Assembly: GCA_026545765.1 (NCBI GenBank) | Contig: CM048840.1 | Coordinates: 25,052,765-25,116,764, forward strand | DNA length: 64,000 nt | Source: Plantago major | Taxonomy: Eukaryota; Streptophyta; Magnoliopsida; Lamiales; Plantaginaceae | Direction of reading: 5' to 3' | Shown: piece by piece, positions 33,451 to 45,244 of the stretch | Position numbering within the stretch: the stretch's first letter is position 1 | Layout: each line of letters starts with the position of its first letter | Program-made: the position numbers and the translations under genes | Notes under the pieces: generated by a model | The model's database searches: none | The model's input: the letters and a program-made list of their open reading frames with translations, nothing else | Told to the model about the DNA's origin: nothing

Positions 33451-33789
33451 TGTTATCGAGAAGCTGGCGCTCTTAGCTTGTTTCGGGTTTTAGGACGTTC
33501 GAGTCGTCTGTTATGCAAAGACGCGAGAGCGTAACTGTCAAACGCGTAGGATTAGACGCGTGTCTTGGGCATCTACGGCTGCTGAATGATTGTTCTTTTA
33601 TTCAACTGTTTTCTCTTTTCTTTTGATATAAAAGAGGATTGTAGCTCAATTGTAACACTCATCATTGAAAATATATTGAATCGACTCAGATTCCTTCGTG
33701 AATCCTTCTCTTATCTCTAAAGGTAACCATTTAGCTCGATTGTGCCAGTTATTGTTCATTTCTCACGTGATTGAGGACTGACCGTAACA
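33451..33789 (+). repeat. 3' LTR of the chromovirus (339 bp)
   Basis: It starts TGTTATCGAG and ends CCGTAACA. The part from 33501 matches the 5' LTR at 9603-9900. It contains GATATAAAAGAGG (TATA-like). Confidence 0.93.
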
Positions 33790-34597
33790 GGGCGACGAAG
33801 GGAGTCGGGTAGAACTAATGCCCCACAATCTTTCAAAGAAACTATATACATGTTTTATTGTAAAAATACGAATACAAGCCTACCCGATATTTGATAAATA
33901 TAGTATAAAATGAGAATTTCAATATCATTAAGATATTTTATAGATGAAATTATTAATATTTTATCGTCTTAATTAAATAAATTTATCAGTTTGCATACAT
34001 AAAACAAACAAAATTATTGAATAGTAATATGATCTTTTACTCATGTTCATATAAAAATCATGAATTTTACTATACCTCATGTCTCTTATTTTCTGAGAAA
34101 ATAATTAATCACTCGAATTTTGTACGTGTACATTTGCCTTTTGTAGCACAACTCTCTTGTTTTTATTAATATTTGATAATTGATTTTAAATTTAATTTTA
34201 CATTTATAATTTTCAGCTTGTTTTGGTTTAGCTTGCGTTAGAGTTTGCCACGTTTTTTATTTTGATGAATTAGTTGGAGTCAGTACATAGCAATTTTTTT
34301 TGTTTTGGTTAATTTATAAATATGTCTCTAAGCTCATTACTACTATAACATTATTATTAATTAATTGATGATCCCATCTGGAAAATTCCAATCACAATAA
34401 TTGTAGAAAGAAATATCGATCATAATAATTTGCAAAAATGCATGGTGATCCTTACATGAACAATCAAATCAGTCACACAATGCATTAATGATGAATATAT
34501 AATTAAGCCTTGAAATCTATACCTCTGTATATGAAAATCAAATAATTAAATTCAAATACAAAAACAAATTTATAAGTTATTAATATACTATCATACT
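33790..34597. other. AT-rich intergenic stretch
   Basis: No open frame, no repeat structure and no recognisable element. Confidence 0.5.
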
Positions 34598-34897
34598 GCC
34601 AATGAGGCCTAATTCAATTGATTAGGCTGAAGTGTCATAACCCAGAAAGAATAATTCTTATAGTAAATTATAGTAAAATGTGAGAAATGTGAATTTGGAA
34701 AGCTAAAAACTACTATTCCATGCGGCGAATCAGAGGTTATGGGTTCAAATCCTGTCGAGTGCATATTGTGTTCTAGTGTGTTCTATTTTCAATAGATTGG
34801 TTGATGCGTTTGTAATGATTGATAGATCGAATGATATATTCGTTGAATTGATGTAATATGATTGTAATATTGATATTCTAAAAAAAAAAAAAAAAGC
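34598..34897 (+). mobile_element. tRNA-derived SINE, 300 bp
   Basis: It is flanked by the perfect 13-bp direct repeat ATACTATCATACT (34585-34597 and 34898-34910). The head GAGGCCTAATTCAATTGATT resembles a tRNA 5' half with box A; a perfect box B GGTTCAAATCC lies at 34742-34752. The tail ends in a 16-base A run. SINEs are copied by a LINE reverse transcriptase; the intact TSD suggests a fairly recent insertion. Confidence 0.88.
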
Positions 34898-34975
34898 ATA
34901 CTATCATACTTGTTGCTGTAAAGACCCATCGCAAAAACGTTGAGAGACCACCATTCATTTATGTAATACCAAGTC

Positions 34976-35085
34976 TCATAAAAGTACTACTCATTTGTTA
35001 GAGTCCAAAACATCTATCTAACTTTCACATAAAATTGTCTATGTTTTACATTTACCCATTTTAACATTTTTTGCGGACCTGAATT
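34976..35085. repeat. solitary MULE-like terminus
   Basis: The blocks AAGTCTCATAAAAGT, GAGTCCAAAA and TTTCACATAAAATTGTCTA match, in order, the reverse complement of the right end of the MULE at 15475-18288. The rest of the element is not evident. 35086-36260 shows no gene. Confidence 0.55.
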
Positions 35086-36267
35086 GCAGGTGGATTTTTT
35101 AATAGGAAATCCTTCATAATATAAATTAAACATCTTTAATCCAAAAAATATTTAATTAAATTAAATGTTCAAGCAATTAACATTTAATTAATTCCAATAT
35201 ACGATTGATGCATTCAACAATTACTATATTGTGTCGCCGTTTAGGGCCTTATGTATAGCAAGCACTCATCAAATCAATGTCGTCCGAACTAACTACTAGA
35301 CGATTCAAACATTCTTGACGCATAAGGACGCGTGTGAGGACTTACACAAACTCTCAAAATATAGAGTTAATGATGATATGGTCCCTTCATTCACAAATAC
35401 TTGATTAAGTTTAGAACTTGATATTGTGTTTGTTCCAATAACTTAATCAATATATCTCAATCGTATTAGTTGATGCATGATACATTCGATCACCATTTTG
35501 AATAAATATCCAATGCATTGACCAATGACTCAAGATCAACAAAATATGAGAAGTAGAGTATTTTCTCAAATTTCATTACGAGGAATGAATTTTATTGTGG
35601 CTCAACTACAACTTCCATATGCTCCATGATGTACGCAGTGCACGTCGTATCTACCCCCTCAGGAGTGCAAGCATTGGTGGTGAGTGGTGACCAATTATCA
35701 CTTCTTACATGAAGTCGAATTGATCTTAAGTCGAATGACTACTATTACATCACCCTACAGTTGATACTTCCATAAACACATAAATATAATACACCAAGTG
35801 GTTTCTCGGTAGGGTATACCAACACTTTTTAAAATGTCCATGTGTCCATCATGAATAACATACAAGGAAAGCTTGTTTCTCACATATTGATGCCAATATG
35901 ATTGATACATCAAATGGCTTGAAAACTCACTCGTTTAACCAAAATTCTCAACTCATGTGAGACAAGTCATGAACTTAATAAATTTGTTGCTCGTTGGATT
36001 CAAGCCCGGAGCGATATAGAAATCATAATTTCGAGCTAGTATTGTGATTCTTCTTCTTACTCTATCATATTCTTCCGACTTTAATTTATCCGTATTAACC
36101 CTCAAATGTTCTTTCATTGTATGTAGAACTTCGGCCTCATTTCATTACAAGTTTTTTCAATTGCGATTAAACGATAAACCAAACTCGGACTTGTGGAATT
36201 CACATATATATACAAGAGGGGAAGAACAAATTAGATATATGGAAATTAAAAATGATGCATGATGATG

Positions 36268-36268
36268 A

Positions 36269-36350
<82 letters not shown>
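36268..36350. repeat. (ATT)n and (TA)n microsatellite
   Basis: About ten ATT units run directly into about 26 TA units. Confidence 0.95.
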
Positions 36351-36354
<4 letters not shown>

Positions 36355-36522
36355 GTTGAATTATCATGGATATACATTAGGCTTGTAAATGGTGATACCC
36401 GCCCGTATCCGCCTGCGTTGATGGGGATGCATGTGGGATAAATAAAAATACGAATTAGAAGCAGCTAAGTAGCCCAGAATGTGTAGATGATGGATGATCC
36501 AAGCCAATTGGTAAGGTAGCAG

Positions 36523-39500
36523 TTAAGGTTGGTGATGTTGATTGGTAAGGTGGTGGACAAAGAAGTTTTGGAGGGTAGTAGAATCAGCTCTGTAATGGTT
36601 TTGTGTGAAATCTCTCAAATCAGACCATGTGAAGTTTGGATACACTCTTATTGCTTTTCCAATCACTAGATCCTTCGGGGGCCTTACTATTTTGTCCTCT
36701 CTTGGATTCACAAAATACACCAATGATCTCCTTACTCTTTCTTTGTTCACCACTGCTCTGTGTAGACAACTTTTGTATCTTCCATTTGACAATGCCTACA
36801 AACAAACAAGTCGTAAACAAGATTACAACTAGCTAGTAGCTAGTATCCAAATGATATCAACATAAACGTTTCTGGTGAAGGTAGAGTAAAACTGTATCTA
36901 TTCATTGTTTTTACAATACTTTAATATGGTAGTGATTTGTTCATATTTGGTCCGCTAACTAGAATGATCATCTTCCTTTTTAAAATAGTATAGATAGATG
37001 TGCCATCTAGGGCCTAATTTATACTCCCTCTATCCCGAATTCAATTACCCGCAAGTCTGGACGCAAGTTTTACGAAAAAGTGAATAAAATGAGAGAGATG
37101 ATAATAAAGTAGGAGATATAGTAAATAAAGTAGAGGATATAGTAAATATGGTATGCGAGATAATAAATAAACTAGGAGAAAGATTTTTCATTATTAAATG
37201 AATGACCGATGAGAAGTTGAAACTTGAATGTCCCAAAATGAAATGCAGGAAATCGAATTCGGAACAAAGAGAGTATAATTTTGTTATTGAATATGCGTAT
37301 AAGATTTATAATGATTATAAATAAGAAAATACTAGAAAACTATTTCCTCTGTTCCTTAAATAGCTTCCCATTTTGCCATTTTAGGTGTCCCAATCAAAAC
37401 TTCTTTTTTTTTTTTTTACAACCATTCACCCAACTAAACCATTAAATATACTTAAAAGTAAACCCATTAACATTATTTTATCTCACTTTCAACTTTAAAA
37501 ATCAATTTGAGGAACCACTATGGGTGCAGAGATCAATAAGATACTGTAAGAAATTTCTTGATTATAAAATGTTTTAATATGAAGATTCTTGAAAACGTTG
37601 GCAAAAAGAAAGTGTTGCACAAAAACCAAATCGCATATACGTCAAAAATCGCGTTTGGTGTCCCCTAGCGAGGTTTATACACCGTCAATTGCATACAACA
37701 GCCCCACATTTTCATTCAACGAAAAATGGGCCTGGAGTTTTGCTAATAGTAGTTTTTAAGTCTGATTTTCTAATACAAGCAGACATGAAGATTAACGTCG
37801 AGCCGTTTTTAATACCTACAAAGTAAAAGTGTAATAAAGTGTCACAAAAATATGAAAGGAATACATTTCAATCCTGATGCTAACAAAATTGCCCTGTTTA
37901 TATCACTTTCACTTAACGGGTTATTTTGTACCATATTAATTAAGGATCGAGTTGGATAAAAAGTACTTCTATTAAATAAAATTTATCAGTGTTTTGGTCG
38001 AAGAGTGTTAGTTAAGTGTGGAGTTTGATATGTGAGAATATAAGGGGTTTTCATAATTTCATAAAGATTTGGGGGATTTTATGCAATTAGTCCATGTATC
38101 TAATCCTACCAGTCTCCATGATGCTTAAAATTCGACCACACGTGCAGTTAGATGCGTTTTAGACAACTCAAAGATTTTGAATTTTGAAAAAATGGCAATA
38201 AACATAAATTATCAGTTAAGTACGTATATTATTTATTTTGAAGAAATATTATTTATTTTGTCATATATATACTATTATAATAATGTAAATTATTATCTGT
38301 AATCCTATCATAAAGATCAAATTTTCAGTTGAGCACAAATGCGATGGACCAGCTTGTCCCATCCTTGTTTTTTCTGCTGGCCTCCATTTTAAGCAATATA
38401 GTACTACCTATGTTTGGCCACGTCCGGCACCAACTGCAGTTGCAAAAAATACTTCCAAATTTGGAGCATTAGGTTCGAACCTTATGAATGTAAAACACTG
38501 TTATACAATCATAATTAACACGTGGCAATAGTAAGATCCGTACCATAAATGTGTCGCCAATATTGACAACAAAGGCATCTGGACGAGGTGGAATAGCTTG
38601 CCATTTGTTGTCGGAAAAGATTTCAAGCCCTTCAACTTCGACTTGATGGAGTATCGTCAACGAATTAGGATCCGAGTGAGGCCCCGTGCCAAATGTAAGG
38701 CCTGCCTTTTTACAAGGAGGGTAATTGTTGCCTCTCATTAACGACTTACCATCTTCGAAAAACTCTCGATAGTGTAACCGATCCACACCCAAGCTGATCG
38801 CCAAGAGTTCGAATATTACTAGGGACAAATCTTTCATTGCTTCACAATATTTCTGAAAAACATGCCTACAATATCATAAATTTATTAAATTTTTAGTTTA
38901 ACAATAGTAAAAAAAAAAGAAGCATGTTATAGCACCATGCATTTCATTCATTTGTGGTAGTATATTCGGAGTATCAAATTTTATATGACAAAATAGTGTC
39001 GCATTAAAGCGAAATATATACTGTATGTAAATATCTCACCCGGCATCTTCAAACCCCGGCCCAAGTCCGGAATTGATGTAGTTAACCACATCAAGGCCCG
39101 GACCGTTTGCATGCTTATATGTAAACGAAAACGTCTCCTTCCATGGCAATTTGGACGCGTATCTTTCAGCATGGGCCCCCGAATAGCCACCAAGCTCACC
39201 AGGCCTCCGTCGTACACTGAGCTTTTTGCTAAATGGGAGCTTGAAAAAAGCGTCCATTTGTTGGTGCATCTCATGGATCAAAGCTTGATCTACACCATGA
39301 TTGATAACTTGAAAGAAGCCATGTTTTAAACAGGCCGTTCTTATTTGTCTTGCAGCAAGATTAATGGCTTCTTGATCACCATTGAAGAAGCCCTTTAAGT
39401 TGATAGGTGGATCTTTGAATTTTTCTTGAGCAACATAAGCCAAGTCCTCTTGAGGCCAAAGAAATTGTGTTGGCAATGTGTTTGATTGTTTGTCGAAGAT

Positions 39501-39587
39501 GGATGAGTCGAACAGTAGATTAGTTTGTGTGCTAGTTGGTGTGATGTTTAGGGGAGGAAGAATGAGAGTTGAGGCACTTGAATCCAT
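36523..39587 (-). CDS. GA20ox: gibberellin 20-oxidase, 3 exons, 380 residues
   Basis: A 2-oxoglutarate/Fe(II) dioxygenase that oxidises C-20 of gibberellin intermediates in the cytosol. Exons are 39040-39587, 38544-38865 and 36523-36795, with GT-AG introns of 174 and 1748 bp; phases agree. The start at 39587 (MDSSASTLIL) lies about 65 bases after a TATA box, which excludes the upstream ATG at 39677. Family motifs: LPWKETFSF (GA substrate), NNYPPCKKA (2-oxoglutarate region, usually NYYPPCQKP), GPHSDPNSLTILHQ with the iron-binding His and Asp (usually HCD), LHRAVV with the second His, and RRSL with the Arg-x-Ser pair. Length is normal for the family. No lesion seen. The nonstandard residues suggest a diverged paralog. 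Confidence 0.9.
37024..37273. mobile_element. Stowaway-type MITE in intron 2 of GA20ox, 250 bp
   Basis: Ends CTCCCTCTATCCCGAATTC and (reverse complement) CTCTCTTTGTTCCGAATTCG form terminal inverted repeats flanked by TA on both sides, as for Tc1/mariner-derived Stowaway elements. Confidence 0.85.
37345..37520. mobile_element. degenerate Stowaway-like sequence in the same intron
   Basis: CCTCTGTTCCTTAAATAGC and CCATTTTGCCATTTTAGG resemble Stowaway consensus ends; the other end (GAGGAACCACTATGGG) is only a partial match. Confidence 0.45.
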
Positions 39588-39651
39588 TTGGGATTTGTTT
39601 ATTAGTTGGCACATATGGTGAGTTGGAAGATTTGGATGCAGATGATACTTG

Positions 39652-39659
39652 TATTTATA
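39652..39659 (-). promoter_or_regulatory. TATA box of GA20ox
   Basis: CCTTATAAATACAAG on the minus strand, about 65 bases upstream of the ATG at 39587, leaves a short leader of roughly 35 bases. Confidence 0.8.
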
Positions 39660-39803
39660 AGGGATCGGAGGAGTCATGATTGATCAATTGATTTGACAAT
39701 CCAAAACAAAAAAAGGCCCAAAATTAAATTGCATTGTCTCATATCTTCTCCAACCAACCGGGTCATTGTGGGCCGGTTTGTTATGAGTGACTACTAACTA
39801 GTT

Positions 39804-39917
39804 CAAGGCAGCGGTATCACCTGAACACTTTTTTTACTAGTCAGGCAGCGATATCTAACTGTACACTTTTTTTACTAGTCAGGCATCGATATTTAACTGT
39901 ACGCTTTTGTGTAAAAA
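39804..39917. repeat. 38-bp tandem repeat, three copies, upstream of GA20ox
   Basis: Units begin at 39804, 39842 and 39880 (CAGGCAGCGATATC...). Each contains TAACTG, a MYB-type core (changed in the first copy), and an ACTTTTTTTACTAGT end. It lies 145-265 bases upstream of the TATA box. Confidence 0.8.
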
Positions 39918-40171
39918 AAGTCATTTATTTTTAATGTACTGTTGCATGTTAGAAATACATATTGCATTGTATATCTTCATATTATAAATAATGATTAACT
40001 GTATTTCTTCACTTTAGTTTTACTAGTATGTCTTCTTCTGAATTAATGTGTCAAAGTGGCGTTTCGCACCACTTTTTCCTATATTATAGATACCGAATCG
40101 ACTATGATTTAATTTGATATTCACTTAAGAAACCTTCAAGCAATGTGAGTGTGTGTATATATATAAATATA

Positions 40172-40200
40172 CTAGTACTAACCCGTGGTGATGCCACGGT
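40172..40200 (-). other. candidate Helitron 3' terminus (minus strand)
   Basis: On the minus strand: hairpin CCGTGG-loop-CCACGG, a 7-base spacer, then CTAG followed by T. The element would extend right of this point; no coding part is seen, so it is probably non-autonomous. Confidence 0.55.
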
Positions 40201-40660
40201 ATAGTTTACTTTTAATAATAAATAGAAATATGAGGATTAAATAAATTAATCGAGAAAATAAGATAGTCAAAATTCCTTATAGACAACGTTGGTCGTGGTG
40301 TCGGTCGGTAGTCATTCTTCATCCAATATTATATCATTGAGTGTTTATTTATGTTAACTATGGAAAATGTAAAAATAGGGTCCTACAATACCTGACTTGT
40401 TAATTAGTAACAGGTACATATTTTTTACAAAAAAATCTATCCCTCAAACGGAACCAAAATAAAATACAAAAATATACAACACAATCAATAGGGTTGTTCC
40501 CAACAATCTCGCACTGATATGGTCACCCACCACACACACATACACAAAAATATTATACAAACGTAATTTCACATGTTACGGTTGTTTTTTCCAACCCACC
40601 GGTTCCCAGCAATCCTGCAGTGGTATGCGTCACTCAACCCCCCCCCCCCCCCCCGGGCCC

Positions 40661-40915
40661 GTTATGGATGAAGAAAGTAAAGAGAAGATAGAAGAGAGTT
40701 TTCCCGCCTAGAGAGTAATTGCCGGACACCCCCTCCCGGCCCGTCATGGAGATCAAAAAAGTACAAAGAAGATCGAAGACATTTTCCCCGCCTAGAGAGT
40801 ATCAGCTGATCCTCCCATTTCGTTATGGAGATCAGGAAAGTAGAGAGAAGATAGAAGATAGTTTCTCCACCTAGAGAGTATCAGATCCCCCAGGCACGTT
40901 ATGTATCAAGAAAGT
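40661..40915. repeat. ~80-bp tandem repeat, 3.3 copies
   Basis: GT(T/C)ATGGA-type starts at 40661, 40743, 40822 and 40898; each unit has a GAAGATAGAAGA-like block and CCTAGAGAGTA. A 17-base C run lies just before it (40638-40654). Confidence 0.85.
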
Positions 40916-40957
40916 ATATTTTATTTTAATGAATAAAATAATTTATTTAATTAATAA

Positions 40958-41838
40958 TAGTATTCAAGATTGGTGTTTATAGATTCGTCTTGTCACGACG
41001 AATTCAAATGTGTGATAAGTCTAACCCAGTTGAAAAGTACTGGTTGAAAATGTAACTAATTTCACAAAATTCTACGTAGGATTGAATTAATTTAATACAT
41101 GCTCTATTTTTAAAATTTTATTATTTCATTTTTTCTTATTTAATAAATTTATATTTTACTTTAATGAATAAAAATAATTTATTTAATTAATTAGTATCCA
41201 AGATTGGTGTCTATGGATTAGTCTTGTCGTGGCGAATTTGAATATATGTTCAAAATATTTTTTGAATTTTTGTAGATAAAGTTATATGAGATTTAATAAA
41301 AACTATATATACAGTCAACACACAAAAAATAACAATGAAATATATACTGGCTAAAGTACAACTAATTCTACAAAATTCAACGTAGGACTGAATGAATCTG
41401 GTGTAATAGTATTCAAGATTGGTGTCTATGGATTCGTCTTGTCATGGCGAATTTAAATATATGTTCAAAATACTTTTTGAATTTTTGTAGATAAAGTTAT
41501 ATGAGATTTAATAAAAACTATATATATACAGTCAACACACAAAAAATAACAATGAAATATATACTGGATAACATACAACTAATTCTACAAAATTCCACAT
41601 AGGACTGAATAAATTTGGTGTAATAGTATTCAATATTGGTGTCTATGAATTCGTCTTGTCATGACGAATTCAAAAATATGTTCAAAGTATTTTTCGTATT
41701 TTTGTAGATAAAGTTATATGAGATTTAATAAAAACTATATATACATTCAAAATACCAAAAATAACATTGAAATATATACTGGCTAAAATACAACTAATTC
41801 CACAAAATTCCACATAGGACTGAATGAATCTGGTGGGA
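40958..41838. repeat. 216-bp tandem repeat, about four copies
   Basis: TAGTATTCAAGATTGGTG starts at 40958, 41192, 41408 and 41624; the last three are spaced by exactly 216 bases. Each unit contains TCGTCTTGTCATGGCGAATT. A GGAT microsatellite follows at 41875-41900. Confidence 0.88.
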
Positions 41839-41999
41839 TTTAACCTCATGTGATTTACATAATATATGTATGTATGGATGGATAGATGGATGGATGGATA
41901 TTTGTGCCAAAATTACATTTTGGTACCACTGCAATACACCAGCTTCACATTTAAACCCATGCCGTTGACCAACTCACCAAATCACCTCTCTCTGACATG

Positions 42000-44390
42000 G
42001 ATATTTAGAGGTGTATATTAAAAAAAACTAAAATTAATTTATGATTTAAGAAAACGTAAAATAATAAATAAATACAAAAAAACCCTTCTTTTCTTTTTCA
42101 CTTCTCCGATAAATCTTCTTCCCTGTTATCTTCTCTTTTCTTCTCCCCCTTCTTTTCTTCTTTACTTCTCCATCAACAACTCTGATCACTCCGATCGAAG
42201 CTGTAAAATCAGCTCCAAATTGAGATGTATTTTGCAACTTCAATGGAGCTGATTTTCAGGGTTCGGAGCTGTATAAACAGCTCAGATTGGAGTCGTTATA
42301 CAACTCCGGCGAGTTGTTCACCCATGTTGTTTGTGCAACTCCAATCGAAGCTAGAGCTGTTTAATCCGACTGGAGGTGTAAAACCCCCCCCCCCCCCCCC
42401 CCCCCGGTTCCGTTGATGTTTGAATCTGATCTTATTGTTTGGTATATGTTTTATTCAATCCAAAATTTTTGGCACTTTTTTGAGGTTTTTAAATTCATGG
42501 ATTGCCAATAGAGATTAAATTCATGGTTTTTAAATTTAGATCTTTTTTCATGAACTTGAATTTCAATTTGCCAAAATCTAGAAAAAGGAACTTAATGGTA
42601 AAATTAAAGAAATTACATTGAAAGAATTAAAGAAAGTCAAAAATAAAAAATAAACGTGGCATTTTCGTTAATAATTCTAACTTTACACTCCACCAGCAAG
42701 GATCAGATCCATGTTATTACTCCCGTTGACTTTTGGAACCATTTGTTTAGGGATTCTCATAATTCTTTGCATAGTGGGATGAATTTGTTATTGGGCATAA
42801 TTTAAGGGGTATTGTACGTAATTTTTCCCACATACACTAGCACTCTTGTGACACGCTACATGTATTATTACGTTATATTGTAACGTTTTACTTGTTTGTG
42901 TAGCCTTATTTTCAATTTACAGACATTGCACGTGTATTAATCAAATTGAATAAGTAAGTCTCTTATAAAATCAGTTTTGTACAAGTTAATTGTAAAAAAA
43001 TTATTTACAAGCTTAAGAATTTATACATTTCAGTGAGAACTATTGTTTCCCTTATAATTTATTTTTATATATTGAAAAGAATAATTGTAAAAAGTAATTA
43101 CTATACTGAACACAACACAATACTCTCTTTACACCAAGGTATAAAGAAATATAATATGAGAAAATTTCTAACTATATGATCACATAATTGAAAAAAAAAA
43201 AAAAGTATTTGTAATACGTATAGATAAAAGGGAGAAAATCACGTCAATATATATTATTCGAACCCTAAACCTTCTACTTAGAAAGTGTCACATGTACGCA
43301 CCATACTGAAATTCAACTTGGGCCAAGTTTTTTCTTATAGAGTAAGTCTATCGGGACCGTGTTTACAGAGGAACTAAAGAGATTAACAAACATTACAGTT
43401 ATACTTATAAACATAAGGTATTTTAGTTGATGTTATACGTATACATAAAAAGCGACATAATATATTTATTCATAAGATACTATCACCATTGTTTAAAACA
43501 ATATATGTATAAACATTATTCAGTATCCGTCATTAATGCAGGTCACTTCGAGTTGGTTATATACGATTTATGATACCTAGTCACACCCATGCTAATTACT
43601 ATTGTGGGATCTGGCTATCACGTCCTTCACATTTTATTTGGGATATATCTTCTTCAGAAGGTCAGATGCTCTTCCTTAGTCTCTTTCAATTTAGTGGAGT
43701 ATCATATATCATCAACTCCATGGAAAATACACCTTCCTCCTTGCGGTACGTTTTGCCAAACGGATCCATCGATCTGTAATTCCATTTGAAGTAGTAAGAG
43801 AATTAATATAAACGACTTGATTCCACATGTCTCTGCAAGATTGAAATGAAATTCTATTAGTCATGTACATACATCCATAGTACATAGGTTAGTCCGTCAG
43901 CAGTTCAACACCCTTTTACTAGAATACAATCAATAACTTCGAGTTAATCATTATAAGTTGGTGGATCAGCCACAATTAAATATAAATTCAGTGCAAATAA
44001 ACTTATCAATAAGGTATTACAAGATAGTTAAGCTAGGCTTAAATGTCTAAGGTGCTGACACGGTAGTGAGGTATAGTGCGGCGTTCGTCCGACCCCTTCA
44101 AAATTTGAAAAAAAAGGTCGTTTACATGCAATAGTTTCCATATAAGAGTTCAACTTTGCCCCTAAACTCTGAAATAATCTCATATACTATATGATTTTGC
44201 ATTCTTGAACTTCAAATCCTGAGTGCGTCGTGAAGTGGTGATATCACATGACTTAGGCGTATAGATTGTCATAACATTGGTTTCTAGCGTGTTTATATGC
44301 ATGTATTGATACAAAATTTAACCCTTTTGTTACACATGCATAATTTATTCTTTGAGTTCTATATGAAGAATGATCAGGACACTTAGACGT
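42000..44390. other. AT-rich stretch without a gene
   Basis: 42180-42410 has repeated GAGCTG/CAACTCC phrases and a 22-base C run (42384-42405) that creates a false polyproline frame. Beyond that there are only short frames with no domain and no element ends that I can define. Confidence 0.5.
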
Positions 44391-44398
44391 ATCAGAAG

Positions 44399-45236
44399 CA
44401 AGGGCGGACGGGCCCTTGGGCTTAGGTTGGCTTCAGCCCACCCAGAAAAAGAAGCAAAAAAAAAATTAAATGTCAATTGCAGGGATTGATCCTCTAGTCT
44501 TGTTTACAAAATCCAATAACTTTTCCACTCGCCCAGCACAGTCAACTTGAACTTTCTTACAAATTAAAATATAGGAATTATAAATATGGAATCATATAAT
44601 CCAAATTACACATGTTGAAATATAAAACCCGAAGACAATTCACACTCACATGTGCAGTAACATAGGAGACAGGAAGAGCGAACAAATTACTATAACTTTT
44701 GAGAACACATTGAATTCAATTGTTTATCTTTCTTTAGATAAATTTGACATGTTTATCTATTTGATTAATAGATATGCTTGATGTTAGTAAACATACGATA
44801 TGCTTGATGTGAGTAAACATATAGTAGTATATGCTAATTATTTGATTATCATGTGTTTTGGTTATTACTTGTAATTTTGTTAATGAAATTGTCTTTAGTG
44901 TATACCAATCAGATGGTTTGAGGACCGATCGACTCTTGCTGTATTTTATATTTTCTTTTATAATGTATTTCCTTGCATATTTTTCATTATTAGTTGTTAT
45001 TTTCTTAAAAAAAATCTTTAATTTAGATTGCTTCCATCAATTGTTTTACATGGTTTTTAGAAATGTTTATATAGTATTTATATTTGAATGATGAGATCTA
45101 TAATAATCATAAAAAGAGGGTAAAATCGGAATATGTGAGTATAACGGTCGAAAGAAAAAAAGAGAAAAGAACAAAAGAGTCGGAAAATGAGTACCACGTT
45201 AGTCCACCCAGAAAAAAATTCCTGGATCCGCCCTTG
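44399..45236. mobile_element. complete non-autonomous hAT element, 838 bp
   Basis: It is flanked by the perfect 8-bp duplication ATCAGAAG (44391-44398 and 45237-45244). The termini CAAGGGCGGAC... and ...TCCGCCCTTG are inverted repeats, and subterminal CCCACCCAG/CCACCCAG blocks recur. 8-bp TSD and a CA(A/G)GGGCGG terminus are hAT features. There is no transposase, so it depends on a relative. Confidence 0.9.
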
Positions 45237-45244
45237 ATCAGAAG

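Larger units (their letters stand above)
9603..33789 (+). mobile_element. chromovirus-type Ty3/gypsy retrotransposon, twice interrupted
   Basis: Plus-strand order is 5' LTR (9603-9900, left end missing), PBS, gag, PR-RT-RNaseH-INT, chromodomain, PPT and 3' LTR (33451-33789). The small LTR (339 bp), a tRNA-Met-type PBS and a C-terminal chromodomain suggest a Reina-like chromovirus; the clade is inference. A Tat element is inserted at 13760 (TSD CTCCT) and a hAT-like, repeat-rich block occupies 30309-33082. Without these the element would be about 5.4 kb. Multiple stops make it non-autonomous. Confidence 0.9.

Noticed and set aside
34709..34780. A functional tRNA gene at box B
   Set aside because: No cloverleaf can be formed, and the segment lies inside a poly(A)-tailed, TSD-flanked SINE.
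39588..39677. Upstream ATG of GA20ox at 39677
   Set aside because: It lies upstream of the TATA box at 39652-39659, so it would not be in the transcript.
42225..42416. Open frame ending in a proline run
   Set aside because: The proline tract comes from a 22-base C run; no other coding signal.
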